Source of the DNA: an uncultured Caryophanales bacterium
GTDB taxonomy: Bacteria > Bacillota_I > Bacilli_A > RFN20 > CAG-826
Assembly (NCBI GenBank): GCA_946183335.1
Contig: CAMGZN010000052.1
Coordinates: 1 to 7,008, forward strand
DNA length: 7,008 nucleotides
Direction: 5' to 3'
In this document: positions 1 through 6,979 of the stretch, one piece after another
Position numbering within the stretch: the stretch's first letter is position 1
Layout: each line of letters begins with the position of its first letter
Notes under the pieces: generated by a model
The model's database searches: none
The model's input: only the letters and a program-made list of their open reading frames with translations
What the model was told of the DNA's origin: nothing
Translations under genes and position numbers: made by a program

Positions 1-2413
1 GGAAGGCAATGTCTTTAGCCCGTTTTTCTTCTAATTCTTCCTTAGAAATTTCATCTTCAATATAAAGAGTCATTTTTCCATAGGCATATTTCATACCTTT
101 TTCATAAGGATTAGAAGTAAAGCAGATTTCTTTAGCAAACGTAAAACGTTTGAGATAAGTTTCAAACCCATCGAATGGTTTGTTTTTGCTCTCGACAACA
201 AGCTTCAAAGCATAGTTCGGAGCAAGTTTATTACTCACCTTGTAGTTACGAATCTCAGCGATCATCTTCATGAGAAGTTCAACTTCACTCACGTCATCTT
301 TATAAGCTTTTGCTTCTGGATAAGATTCAAGCATAATGGATTCTTTATGTTCAGGCAAAGCCTGATAAAGCTCTTCAGCGATAAACGGAGCAAATGGATA
401 AATCATTAAAATGATTGATCGAACAATCTCGACAAGGATTGTACGAACAACGTTCTTATATTCTTCATTATCTCCTTGGAGAGTAACTTTACTCATCTCA
501 AGATAGTTTGAACAGAAATCATCATAAACAAAGTTATATAGGTAATTCGAGGCCATTGAATATTCATATTTATTCATGTAGCCATCTACCGCTTTAATTG
601 TTTCGTGTAAGCGAATTAAGATATGCTTTTCCATTGGAGCAAGTTCACTGAACTTGTAATCAACTGGTTTGTAATTGTTTCCAAGAGATTCTAAAACGTA
701 ACGAACAGAGTTCCAAATCTTATTTAAATAGTTACTTGAAGCGGCAACTTTTTCATCAATATAACGAATATCTTGTCCTGGTGCAGAACCAGTTGTTAAG
801 AAGTAACGAAGGGCATCAACACCATATTTATCAATGACGTCAATTGGATCGATGCCGTTACCTAATGATTTTGACATCTTTCGACCTTGGGAGTCACGAA
901 TTAATCCATGGATTAAACAATCCTTAAATGGAGATTTCTTAGTGAATTCTAAGGAATCAAAAATCATTCTTGAAACCCAAAAGAAAATAATGTCATAGGC
1001 TGTGCAAAGGAGACTGTTTGGGAAATAACGTTTGTAATCTTCTGTTTCTTCTGGCCAGCCTAAAGTAGCAAACGGCCATAAAGCAGAGGAGAACCATGTG
1101 TCTAAGACGTCCTCGTCTTGGATATAATTTGGATCATTAATCTCTTCTTCAGAAACTAAAATCTCTCCAGTTTGCTTATTATAATAAGCAGGAATACGAT
1201 GTCCCCACCACAGCTGACGAGAAATACACCAGTCATCAACATTCTCCATCCATTGACGGAAAGTGTGATTAAACCTGGTCGGAACAAAGTTCACTTCCGA
1301 TTTAGCTAAGGCTTGGTCAGCAAGTGGACGCATCTTCACAAACCATTGTTTTAAAAGCATTGGTTCAACCACTGTGTGGCTTCTTTCAGAGTGACCAACT
1401 TGGTGAACGATGTCTTCAATCTTGATTAAACGTCCATCAGCTTCAATCTGTTTGACTAAAGCTTCACGGCATTCATAACGGTCCATTCCTTTGTATTTAC
1501 CACAGATATCGCTCATCTTCGCATCTAAATCCATACATTTTGGACGAGCTAAATGATACTTTTCGCTTAAAGCGAAGTCATTTGGGTCGTGGGCAGGTGT
1601 ACATTTCATCGCACCTGTACCAAATTCAATGTCGACATATTCGTCAGCCATGATTGGTAAAGGTTCTTCATTAGCTGGGTTAATCACCTTTTGACCAATA
1701 AGATGTTTATAACGTTTATCGTTTGGGTTCACAAAGACGGCGACATCGCCAAACATAGTTTCAGGACGAGTTGTCGCAACGGTTAAATATTCTTTCGAAC
1801 CAACGATTGGATATTTAAAGTAATAAAACTTTCCTGGATCATCAAAGTATTCAACTTCAATGTTACTTAAAGCTGTTTTAAGTTCTGGGTCATAGTTGAT
1901 AATTCGTTCTCCACGATAAATAAGACCTTTATCGTATAACGTCTTAAAGACGTGTCGAACAGCACGGCTAAGATTTTCATCAAGTGTGAATCTTTCACGG
2001 CTATAATCGAGCATTAAGCCCATTTTAGCCCATTGTTCATGGATATTCTTAGCGTATTCATGCTTCCATTCCCAGGCTTTCTCTAAGAATTTCTCTCGGC
2101 CGAGGTCATATCGAGAAATACCTTCCTTGCGAAGTTTTTCTTCGACTTTAGCTTGCGTAGCAATGCCAGCGTGATCCATTCCAGGCAACCAGAGAACATC
2201 AAAACCTTTGATTTTTTTGTATCGAGCAGTAATGTCTTGAACAGTTGTATTCCAAGCGTGACCAAGGTGGAGTTTACCAGTAACATTTGGAGGAGGAATT
2301 ACCATCGAAAACGGGGATTTTGATTTATCTCCAGCAGTAAAATATCCTTTTGATTTCCAAAAATCATATTTTCCTTGTTCAACTTTCTTCGGATCATAAC
2401 GTTTATCTAACAT
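1..2413 (-). CDS. valS: Valyl-tRNA synthetase (ValRS), C-terminus cut off by window edge
   Basis: A class Ia aminoacyl-tRNA synthetase that charges tRNA-Val with valine in the cytoplasm and hydrolyses mischarged Thr-tRNA-Val. The reading frame is open from the ATG at 2413 to the edge, 804 complete codons with no stop or frameshift. The start reads MLDKRYDPKKVEQ and sits 4 nt after a near-perfect ribosome binding site. Visible landmarks: PPPNVTGKLHLGHAW (residues 40-54), containing the class I HIGH motif as HLGH (49-52); the CP1 editing-domain segment GTGAMKCTPAHDPNDF (about 265-280); DWCISRQLWWGHRIP (about 394-408); DVLDTWFSSALWPF (about 435-448); and the KMSKS motif at 512-516 (bases 866-880). 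An anticodon-binding helical domain follows. Family members are about 880 residues, so roughly the last 70-80, normally the C-terminal coiled-coil tRNA-binding arm, lie outside the window. Expression is controlled by the T-box leader upstream. The assignment is secure. Confidence 0.97.
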   Translation of the reverse strand, partial: MLDKRYDPKKVEQGKYDFWKSKGYFTAGDKSKSPFSMVIPPPNVTGKLHLGHAWNTTVQDITARYKKIKGFDVLWLPGMDHAGIATQAKVEEKLRKEGISRYDLGREKFLEKAWEWKHEYAKNIHEQWAKMGLMLDYSRERFTLDENLSRAVRHVFKTLYDKGLIYRGERIINYDPELKTALSNIEVEYFDDPGKFYYFKYPIVGSKEYLTVATTRPETMFGDVAVFVNPNDKRYKHLIGQKVINPANEEPLPIMADEYVDIEFGTGAMKCTPAHDPNDFALSEKYHLARPKCMDLDAKMSDICGKYKGMDRYECREALVKQIEADGRLIKIEDIVHQVGHSERSHTVVEPMLLKQWFVKMRPLADQALAKSEVNFVPTRFNHTFRQWMENVDDWCISRQLWWGHRIPAYYNKQTGEILVSEEEINDPNYIQDEDVLDTWFSSALWPFATLGWPEETEDYKRYFPNSLLCTAYDIIFFWVSRMIFDSLEFTKKSPFKDCLIHGLIRDSQGRKMSKSLGNGIDPIDVIDKYGVDALRYFLTTGSAPGQDIRYIDEKVAASSNYLNKIWNSVRYVLESLGNNYKPVDYKFSELAPMEKHILIRLHETIKAVDGYMNKYEYSMASNYLYNFVYDDFCSNYLEMSKVTLQGDNEEYKNVVRTILVEIVRSIILMIYPFAPFIAEELYQALPEHKESIMLESYPEAKAYKDDVSEVELLMKMIAEIRNYKVSNKLAPNYALKLVVESKNKPFDGFETYLKRFTFAKEICFTSNPYEKGMKYAYGKMTLYIEDEISKEELEEKRAKDIAF

Positions 2414-2417
2414 ACGA

Positions 2418-2425
2418 TCACCTCC
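2418..2425 (-). promoter_or_regulatory. valS ribosome binding site
   Basis: The minus strand reads GGAGGTGA, an eight-base match to the 16S anti-Shine-Dalgarno sequence, 4 nt (TCGT) before the valS ATG. It lies downstream of the leader terminator, so it is transcribed only on readthrough. It fixes the valS start. Confidence 0.9.
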
Positions 2426-2426
2426 A

Positions 2427-2460
2427 ACAAAAATAAAAAAGCGTTCCGTCTAAGGACGCT
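2427..2460 (-). terminator. Intrinsic terminator of the valS T-box leader
   Basis: On the minus strand AGCGTCC (2454-2460) pairs with GGAACGCT (2440-2447), with one bulged A and a six-base loop. A T-rich tract (2427-2440) follows directly. It sits between the T-box sequence and the valS ribosome binding site, the standard position for a T-box attenuator. Its 5' arm includes the CGTCC needed for the antiterminator, so the two structures exclude one another. Confidence 0.9.
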
Positions 2461-2642
2461 TTCACGTGGTACCACCTTAATTCTATAACATAAGTTATAG
2501 CACTTCATTTGTCTTTATCGCAGAACTACGGAATATTCCTATTCAATCTCGCAAGCGACAATAATTAGAACTTTGGAAGTTTTGCACCAACCAACTTCTC
2601 TCTTAGCAAAGTATTCTAATTAACCTCTTGGTCAACGATACT
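2440..2642 (-). ncRNA. T-box riboswitch leader, specifier GUC (valine)
   Basis: A transcription-antitermination riboswitch that senses uncharged tRNA-Val. Read on the minus strand, Stem I is built from AATTAGA/TCTAATT (2615-2621 with 2563-2569), ACTTTG/CAAAGT (2607-2612 with 2570-2575), an AG-bulge segment CTAAGAGA (2599-2606), and GAAGTT/AACTTC (2593-2598 with 2576-2581) capped by the loop GGTTGGTGCAA (2582-2592), which carries the conserved GGUG core. The 3' side of the specifier loop holds GTC at 2557-2559, a valine codon matching the downstream gene. A 7-bp hairpin (2483-2500) fits stem III. It is followed by the T-box AAGGTGGTACCACG (2465-2478), whose UGGU can pair with a tRNA acceptor ACCA end. 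The antiterminator pairs AAGG with CCTT (2452-2455) and ACG with CGT. The 5' end is estimated from the promoter. Confidence 0.95.
2557..2559 (-). promoter_or_regulatory. T-box specifier triplet GUC
   Basis: The triplet lies in the internal loop on the 3' side of Stem I, three bases after the TCTAATT arm. A lower helix, CTTG (2552-2555) paired with CAAG (2627-2630), closes the loop. It should pair with the GAC anticodon of tRNA-Val, or with a wobble-reading isoacceptor. Confidence 0.85.
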
Positions 2643-2645
2643 CTA

Positions 2646-2673
2646 ATTATAACAAAGCATTGTCTTTAAACAA
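2646..2673 (-). promoter_or_regulatory. valS leader promoter
   Basis: A perfect -10 box TATAAT (2646-2651 on the minus strand) lies 16 bp downstream of a TTGTTT -35 candidate (2668-2673). Transcription would start near 2639-2642, just before the first T-box elements. The promoter fits in the 41 bases between the engB stop and the leader, so valS can be transcribed independently of tig-lon-engB. The -35 match is only moderate; the -10 match is strong. Confidence 0.75.
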
Positions 2674-2675
2674 TG
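2658..2675 (-). repeat. Short inverted repeat between engB and the valS leader
   Basis: CATTGT (2658-2663) and ACAATG (2670-2675) form a 6-bp dyad with a six-base centre. It begins 6 bases past the engB stop and covers the valS -35 region. It could be a weak hairpin at the end of the engB transcript or a protein-binding site. It has no T-run directly after the stem, so it is not a convincing intrinsic terminator. Confidence 0.4.
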
Positions 2676-2681
2676 AATGTT

Positions 2682-3260
2682 TTAATTTTCAACTGCGCGA
2701 GTAATCTCTGCGCGTAATTTATCAAGAGTTTCTTTCTTCAATGAAGAAACTTCGAGATAATTTTCTTCCTTAACATCGTTTTTCATACGCTTTGTAAGCG
2801 CCGCAGAATCCTTTTGGTTGAGTTTATCAACCTTTGTATTCACAAGGACGTAAGGAAGATTAGATTCCTTTAAAAAGGAATAAAAGTCTTCGTCGTCTTT
2901 ACTTAACTTGTGACGAGAATCAACAAGGAAGACAACGAGTTTAAGATGAGGATTAGTGAAATATTTCTCCATCATCTCTCCGAAAGAATCAACATCACGG
3001 CTTCCACTTGCGGTATAACCATAACCCGGAGCGTCAATGAGGTAGAACTTGTCATCAATTATAAAATAATTGAGTAGCTTAGTAAAACCAGGTTTTGAAG
3101 ATGTATAAGCAAGATTCTTTCGTCCTGTTAAGGCATTTATCAATGATGATTTCCCGACGTTTGATTTACCAACAAAAAGAACTTCAGGAAGATCTCTTTC
3201 TGGCTTATCAGCGAGTTTAGGCGCCGATTTAACAAAATCAACACGTCGGAAATCAATCAT
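2682..3260 (-). CDS. engB: Ribosome biogenesis GTP-binding protein EngB (YsxC/YihA)
   Basis: A 192-residue TRAFAC-class GTPase required for assembly of the 50S ribosomal subunit in bacteria. Its length is typical of the family (about 190-210). Motifs in order: G1/P-loop GKSNVGKSS (31-39), switch I around SSKPGFT (54-60), G3 DAPGYGY (76-82), G4 TKVD (142-145) and G5 VSS (171-173). The start MIDFRRVDFVKSAPKL aligns with the usual short strand before the family's FVTSA-like segment. The ATG lies two bases after the lon TAA, and no AGGAG-like site is visible in the preceding bases, so translation probably depends on ribosomes finishing lon. Switch I departs from the common SKPGKTQ or SKTPGRTQ forms: Phe59 replaces Lys/Arg and Lys61 replaces Gln. 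The identification is firm. Confidence 0.96.
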   Translation of the reverse strand: MIDFRRVDFVKSAPKLADKPERDLPEVLFVGKSNVGKSSLINALTGRKNLAYTSSKPGFTKLLNYFIIDDKFYLIDAPGYGYTASGSRDVDSFGEMMEKYFTNPHLKLVVFLVDSRHKLSKDDEDFYSFLKESNLPYVLVNTKVDKLNQKDSAALTKRMKNDVKEENYLEVSSLKKETLDKLRAEITRAVEN

Positions 3261-3262
3261 AG

Positions 3263-5596
3263 TTATTTTAGAATAGCGACATTTACCGCATCGTCAACAT
3301 TATTCATATAAACGATACTGAGATTGTCTTTAACTTCTTTTGGTAATTCATCAACTGCTTTTTTGTTCTCCTTAGGAACAATAATGGTTTTAATTCCACT
3401 ACGTAAAGCGGCGAGTGATTTCTCTCTTAAGCCTCCGATTGGAAGAGCTTGACCTCTTAATGTCACTTCACCAGTCATCGCGACGTTGTTATCAACTGGA
3501 CGGTTGGTTAAGCAGGAGATGATTGCGGTCGTAATCGCAACACCAGCACTTGGACCATCCTTTGGAACGGCACCCTCTGGGAAGTGAATATGGAAGTCAC
3601 TTTCAGCGAATACTTTCGAATCAATCGAATATTTTGTCGCGTTTGCACGAACATAATCAAGGGCAATAGTTGCACTTTCCTTCATTACATCTCCAAGTTT
3701 ACCAGTGAGGATCAAACTACCCTTTCCTGGGAAGTAGTTCACTTCGATTGGAAGGATGTCTCCACCAAACTGAGTATAAGCTAATCCAGTAACTACACCA
3801 ACTTGGGCATTCTCTTCTTTCTTGGAATTTTCAAAGATTGGAGTGCCTAAATATTTGTGCACTTTTTCTGGAGTAATAGCAATTTTTTCAACATCGTGAT
3901 TTGTTAACAAATCAACAACTACTTTACGACAGATGGATCCAATTAAACGTTCAAGTTCACGGACACCAGCCTCACGAGTATATTCCTGAATGATGGTTTT
4001 ATAAGCAGCTTCGCTAAATGAAATTTGCTTATTGGATAATCCGTTCGCTTCAGTTTGCTTCTTAAACAAGAAGTTCTTCGCGATTTGAATCTTTTCAAAC
4101 TCCGTGTAAGAGTTCACCTCAATGAGCTCTAAACGATCGCGGAGTGGAGCTGGAACGTTCTCTAAATAGTTCGCTGTAGCGATGAAGAGAACTTTGCTTA
4201 AATCATATGGTTCTTCAAGATAGTTATCGTTGAAGGCAAAGTTTTGTTCTGGGTCTAAGACTTCAAGCATGGCGCTGGCCGGATCTCCTTTATAGGAGGA
4301 ACCAAGTTTGTCAACTTCATCAAGAAGGAAAACAGGGTTAATCACACCAACGCGTTTCATGCCTGAGATAATGCGTCCAGGCATACTTCCAACATATGTA
4401 CGTCTATGTCCACGAATTTCGGCTTCGTCAGAGATTCCACCAAGACTTGCCTTAAAGAACTTTCTTCCTAAAGCACGGGCAATTGACTTTCCGAGGGAAG
4501 TCTTACCACATCCTGGAGGTCCATAGAAGCAGAGAATTGGAGCTTTTAAGTTATTTGTTTTTTGCTTAACAGCTAAATATTCAACGATACGCTTTTTGAC
4601 CTTATCAAGACCATAATGGTCTTCGTCTAAAATCTTTTGAACATTCTTCAGATCATTATTATCTTCGGTTTCTTGGTACCATGGCACATCCATTAACGTT
4701 TGGATGTAACTCATGATAAGCGAGGATTCAAGCGATGCTTGTGGCATCATTTGGTAACGTTTGAGTTCTTGCTTGACTTTAGCTTTAACGTGTTCTGGAT
4801 AAGGATTCTCTTCAAGACGTTTGAGAATAGTATCTTCATCTTCAGCACTTTCTGGATCTTCGCCAAGTTCCTTTTTGATCGCTTTCATCTTCTCGCGAAG
4901 GATATAATCCTTCTGTTGTTTCTCGGTTTGTTTAGAAACTTCACGAGTAATGTCGGCATCAACTTTGGCTTCCACAAGGGATTCTTTTAAGGATTGAGCG
5001 ACTAAAGATAATCTTTCTTCAACGTTCACCGCTTCTAAGATTTTTTGGCGGCCAACTTCGTTTAAGAAAAGATATGGAGCAAGAGCATCCGCAAGTTCAC
5101 CAGGATTCATTCCTTGGGAACTTAAAGAAGTATAAATACTTCTTGGCAAAGCACCAGCAACACGTTGAACCTTTGGTAACATGGAAGTAATATCCTTTAA
5201 TAAGGATACGACGTTCTGTGAGTCACCCGGAATGTCCTCAAGGACTTCTACATCAGCGACATAGAAGCCAGATTGGTCAAACGAGATGTTGTTAATTTTG
5301 ACACGAACTGATGAATTCACACGAACAGTCACATACGACTTCATATCCGCGTATGTGGTAATTCGGCACAATGTTCCAACCTTATAGATGTCTTTGATTG
5401 TTGGGGTTTCGATTTTGGCATTGTTTTGAGAAACAATAACTAAAAGAGACGATTCATTATCGCGGCTGGCTTGAATAGCTTTGATTGAAAAATCTCTTCC
5501 AGCATCAATCTTTTCATCATGTGTGCCTGGGAAAAGGGTATAAGCTTTCGTGATTAGTAATGGTAATGTAAATTTCGTTTTGTTATTATCAGCCAT
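3263..5596 (-). CDS. lon: ATP-dependent protease Lon (LonA type)
   Basis: A cytoplasmic homohexameric AAA+ serine protease that degrades misfolded and regulatory proteins. At 777 residues it matches LonA proteins such as B. subtilis LonA and E. coli Lon (about 775-785). The N-terminal substrate-binding domain spans about 8-205, starting LPLLITKAYTLFPG, and is followed by a charged helical linker (about 205-300). The AAA+ module has Walker A GPPGCGKTS (359-367), Walker B VFLLDEVDK (422-430), sensor 1 TAN (474-476), an arginine-finger region RDR (486-488) and sensor 2 GVRE (544-547). The C-terminal protease domain carries PKDGPSAG with catalytic Ser683 and GGLREK with catalytic Lys726; the 43-residue spacing equals that of E. 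coli Ser679-Lys722. There is no membrane segment, which excludes LonB. A good ribosome binding site supports this ATG. It is 43 nt from tig and 2 nt from engB, consistent with an operon. Confidence 0.98.
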   Translation of the reverse strand: MADNNKTKFTLPLLITKAYTLFPGTHDEKIDAGRDFSIKAIQASRDNESSLLVIVSQNNAKIETPTIKDIYKVGTLCRITTYADMKSYVTVRVNSSVRVKINNISFDQSGFYVADVEVLEDIPGDSQNVVSLLKDITSMLPKVQRVAGALPRSIYTSLSSQGMNPGELADALAPYLFLNEVGRQKILEAVNVEERLSLVAQSLKESLVEAKVDADITREVSKQTEKQQKDYILREKMKAIKKELGEDPESAEDEDTILKRLEENPYPEHVKAKVKQELKRYQMMPQASLESSLIMSYIQTLMDVPWYQETEDNNDLKNVQKILDEDHYGLDKVKKRIVEYLAVKQKTNNLKAPILCFYGPPGCGKTSLGKSIARALGRKFFKASLGGISDEAEIRGHRRTYVGSMPGRIISGMKRVGVINPVFLLDEVDKLGSSYKGDPASAMLEVLDPEQNFAFNDNYLEEPYDLSKVLFIATANYLENVPAPLRDRLELIEVNSYTEFEKIQIAKNFLFKKQTEANGLSNKQISFSEAAYKTIIQEYTREAGVRELERLIGSICRKVVVDLLTNHDVEKIAITPEKVHKYLGTPIFENSKKEENAQVGVVTGLAYTQFGGDILPIEVNYFPGKGSLILTGKLGDVMKESATIALDYVRANATKYSIDSKVFAESDFHIHFPEGAVPKDGPSAGVAITTAIISCLTNRPVDNNVAMTGEVTLRGQALPIGGLREKSLAALRSGIKTIIVPKENKKAVDELPKEVKDNLSIVYMNNVDDAVNVAILK

Positions 5597-5601
5597 AACT
5601 A

Positions 5602-5607
5602 CTCCTT
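5602..5607 (-). promoter_or_regulatory. lon ribosome binding site
   Basis: The minus strand reads AAGGAG followed by five bases (TAGTT) and the lon ATG. The 43-nt tig-lon gap (5597-5639) holds only this site and AT-rich spacer. I see no terminator there, so tig and lon are probably co-transcribed. Confidence 0.85.
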
Positions 5608-5639
5608 TCCTTTCATTTTAGAAATTCATAAGTAATTAA

Positions 5640-6920
5640 TTACTTAGCAACGTTTTCATTAAGTAAGAAATCGGTAATACGACGTTGACGAATTTCGGCT
5701 TTGAAACGTGGCAAATCTTTACCAAGAATTTCTTTTACCTTGTCGAGTTCCATATGGTATTGATCAGCGATCTTGGCCATTTCGAATTCAACATCAGCAT
5801 CTTCAACGCCGATTTTTTCTTCTTTAGCGATTTGTTCCATGACTAAGATAGCACGGAGATTCTTTTCAGCATCTTCATGCATCTTCTTGGATAAATCTTC
5901 TTCTTTTTGACCGGTGATTTGTAAATATTGTTCAACAGTCATTCCACGAGATTGAATCTGTTGTTCAAGATTCTTTCTCATTCCATCGACTTCGTCATCG
6001 ATCATTTCGTGAGCGAGTTCGATGGTTGCGCCTTCCGAAATCTTTTCGATAATTTTATTTAAGACTTCATTTTGAGCGTTTTGTTCTTTTTGAGCCTTGA
6101 TTTGCTCTTTTTGATGTTTCTTTAAACCTTCAACATCTTTCACTTCTGGAATGTTTAAGTCTTTAATAAGTTCTTCGTTTAATTCCGGAAGAACTTTTTC
6201 CTTCACTTCGTGAATGGTACATGTAAAGACGGCATCTTTACCAGCAAGTTCTGGGACATATTGTTCTGGGAATTTGACATTAACTTCGACAACTTCACCG
6301 GCTTTCTTGCCAATGAGTTGTTCTTCAAACCCTGGAATGAATTGATGTGAACCAAGTTCTAAGGAATAATTGTCGGCTTTTCCACCTTCAAATTCTTTTC
6401 CATCAACTTTACCAACAAAGTCCATGACAACTGTGTCACCTTCTTTGGCTGGCTTTTCGCTAACGACTAAGCTAGCATTTCCAGCGACTAAACGATCAAT
6501 CGCTTCGTTAACTTCCTTTTCAGAAACGCTAACTTTGGCCTTTTCGATGTTTAATCCTTTGTATTGTCCGAGTTTAACTTCTGGAGCAAGGATAATGACG
6601 AACTTAAGTTGAAGTTCTGTATCGCTTACTTTAGTAACATCAACACTTGGACGAGCAAATGGTTGGAGTTTTTCTTCACGAAGAACTTCTTCATATGCTG
6701 GTTGGAGCATTAAATTGATTGCTTCGTTAAAGATTTTACCTAAATCGATGTGCTTGCGAGCAATGCTTTCTGGGGCTTTTCCTTTACGGAAGCCTTTGAT
6801 TTCGAGTTCGCTAGCTAACTTTTGGAAAGCTTTTTCTTGAGCGTCTTTCCAAGTTAATTCATCGACATCACAAAGTACTTCGACTTTGGAATTTTCTAAT
6901 TTATTGACGACTCTTTTCAT
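5640..6920 (-). CDS. tig: Trigger factor (ribosome-associated chaperone and peptidyl-prolyl isomerase)
   Basis: A chaperone that docks at the ribosome exit tunnel next to protein L23 and shields nascent chains; it also has proline isomerase activity. At 426 residues it matches the family (about 425-435). The N-terminal ribosome-binding domain spans about 1-120 and contains the signature GFRKGKAP (43-50). An FKBP-type isomerase domain follows at about 155-240 (GDTVVMDFVGKVDGKEFEGG, then FIPGFEEQLIGKKAGE). The C-terminal chaperone domain (about 250-426) is helical and rich in Lys, Glu and Gln, and ends at NENVAK. There is no signal peptide. The ATG at 6918-6920 is supported by AAGGAG six bases upstream and by the family-typical N-terminus. 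It is probably the first gene of a tig-lon-engB transcript, because the candidate promoter lies directly upstream. Confidence 0.98.
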   Translation of the reverse strand: MKRVVNKLENSKVEVLCDVDELTWKDAQEKAFQKLASELEIKGFRKGKAPESIARKHIDLGKIFNEAINLMLQPAYEEVLREEKLQPFARPSVDVTKVSDTELQLKFVIILAPEVKLGQYKGLNIEKAKVSVSEKEVNEAIDRLVAGNASLVVSEKPAKEGDTVVMDFVGKVDGKEFEGGKADNYSLELGSHQFIPGFEEQLIGKKAGEVVEVNVKFPEQYVPELAGKDAVFTCTIHEVKEKVLPELNEELIKDLNIPEVKDVEGLKKHQKEQIKAQKEQNAQNEVLNKIIEKISEGATIELAHEMIDDEVDGMRKNLEQQIQSRGMTVEQYLQITGQKEEDLSKKMHEDAEKNLRAILVMEQIAKEEKIGVEDADVEFEMAKIADQYHMELDKVKEILGKDLPRFKAEIRQRRITDFLLNENVAK

Positions 6921-6926
6921 AAGTAT

Positions 6927-6932
6927 CTCCTT
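6927..6932 (-). promoter_or_regulatory. tig ribosome binding site
   Basis: The minus strand reads AAGGAG, then ATACTT, then ATG. Sequence and spacing are good, and this site fixes the tig start. Confidence 0.85.
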
Positions 6933-6941
6933 TTCAAATGA

Positions 6942-6977
6942 GCATTAAAGAGTATATTAAAATATACCTCCTAATGC
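6942..6977. repeat. 36-bp interrupted palindrome over the tig promoter
   Basis: Two pairs of inverted arms share one dyad axis at 6959.5. The outer arms are GCATTA (6942-6947) and TAATGC (6972-6977). The inner arms are GTATATT (6952-6958) and AATATAC (6961-6967), around a two-base centre. Four positions between the arms do not match, giving 13 complementary pairs of 18. The element covers the candidate -10 box, the spacer and most of the -35, the position of a repressor operator. If the upstream promoter is used instead, it would form a hairpin in the tig leader RNA. It does not resemble CIRCE (TTAGCACTC-N9-GAGTGCTAA) or the CtsR heptad repeats. Confidence 0.6.
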
Positions 6978-6979
6978 AA
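6951..6979 (-). promoter_or_regulatory. Candidate promoter of tig-lon-engB
   Basis: On the minus strand TTGCAT (6974-6979) lies exactly 17 bp upstream of TATACT (6951-6956), which matches the -10 consensus at five of six positions. The -35 matches at only three of six. Transcription would begin near 6944-6946, leaving a short leader of about 25 nt that includes the ribosome binding site. An alternative -10, TATAAAT (6994-7000), lies further upstream, but its -35 would fall outside the window. Confidence 0.55.

Noticed and set aside
2083..2286. Minus-strand open frame of 67 codons inside valS
   Set aside because: It overlaps the HIGH-motif region of valS in another frame. The valS frame is continuous and carries all the family motifs, so this is a shadow and not evidence of a frameshift.
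3584..3784. Plus-strand open frame of 66 codons
   Set aside because: Antisense to the lon protease domain. It has no ribosome binding site or recognisable protein features.
4308..4526. Plus-strand open frame of 72 codons
   Set aside because: Antisense to the lon AAA+ module; its composition mirrors the conserved Walker region read backwards.
4700..4990. Plus-strand open frame of 96 codons, Phe/Leu-rich and membrane-like
   Set aside because: The hydrophobicity comes from reading the charged Lys/Glu-rich helical linker of Lon in antisense. It has no independent support.
6370..6612. Plus-strand open frame of 80 codons
   Set aside because: Antisense to the trigger factor isomerase domain, with no ribosome binding site or promoter.
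6934..6971. GGAGG (6967-6971, minus strand) and a three-codon ATG-CTC-ATT-TGA frame as a possible leader peptide
   Set aside because: The spacing from GGAGG to that ATG is about 20 nt, too long for initiation. The GGAGG lies in the promoter spacer and may not be transcribed.
6942..6977. HrcA (CIRCE) or CtsR heat-shock operator
   Set aside because: Neither the TTAGCACTC/GAGTGCTAA arms nor GGTCAAA-type direct heptads are present. The palindrome has a different sequence and geometry.
6942..6977. Intrinsic terminator of an upstream gene
   Set aside because: The stem is AT-rich and is not followed by a T-run on either strand.
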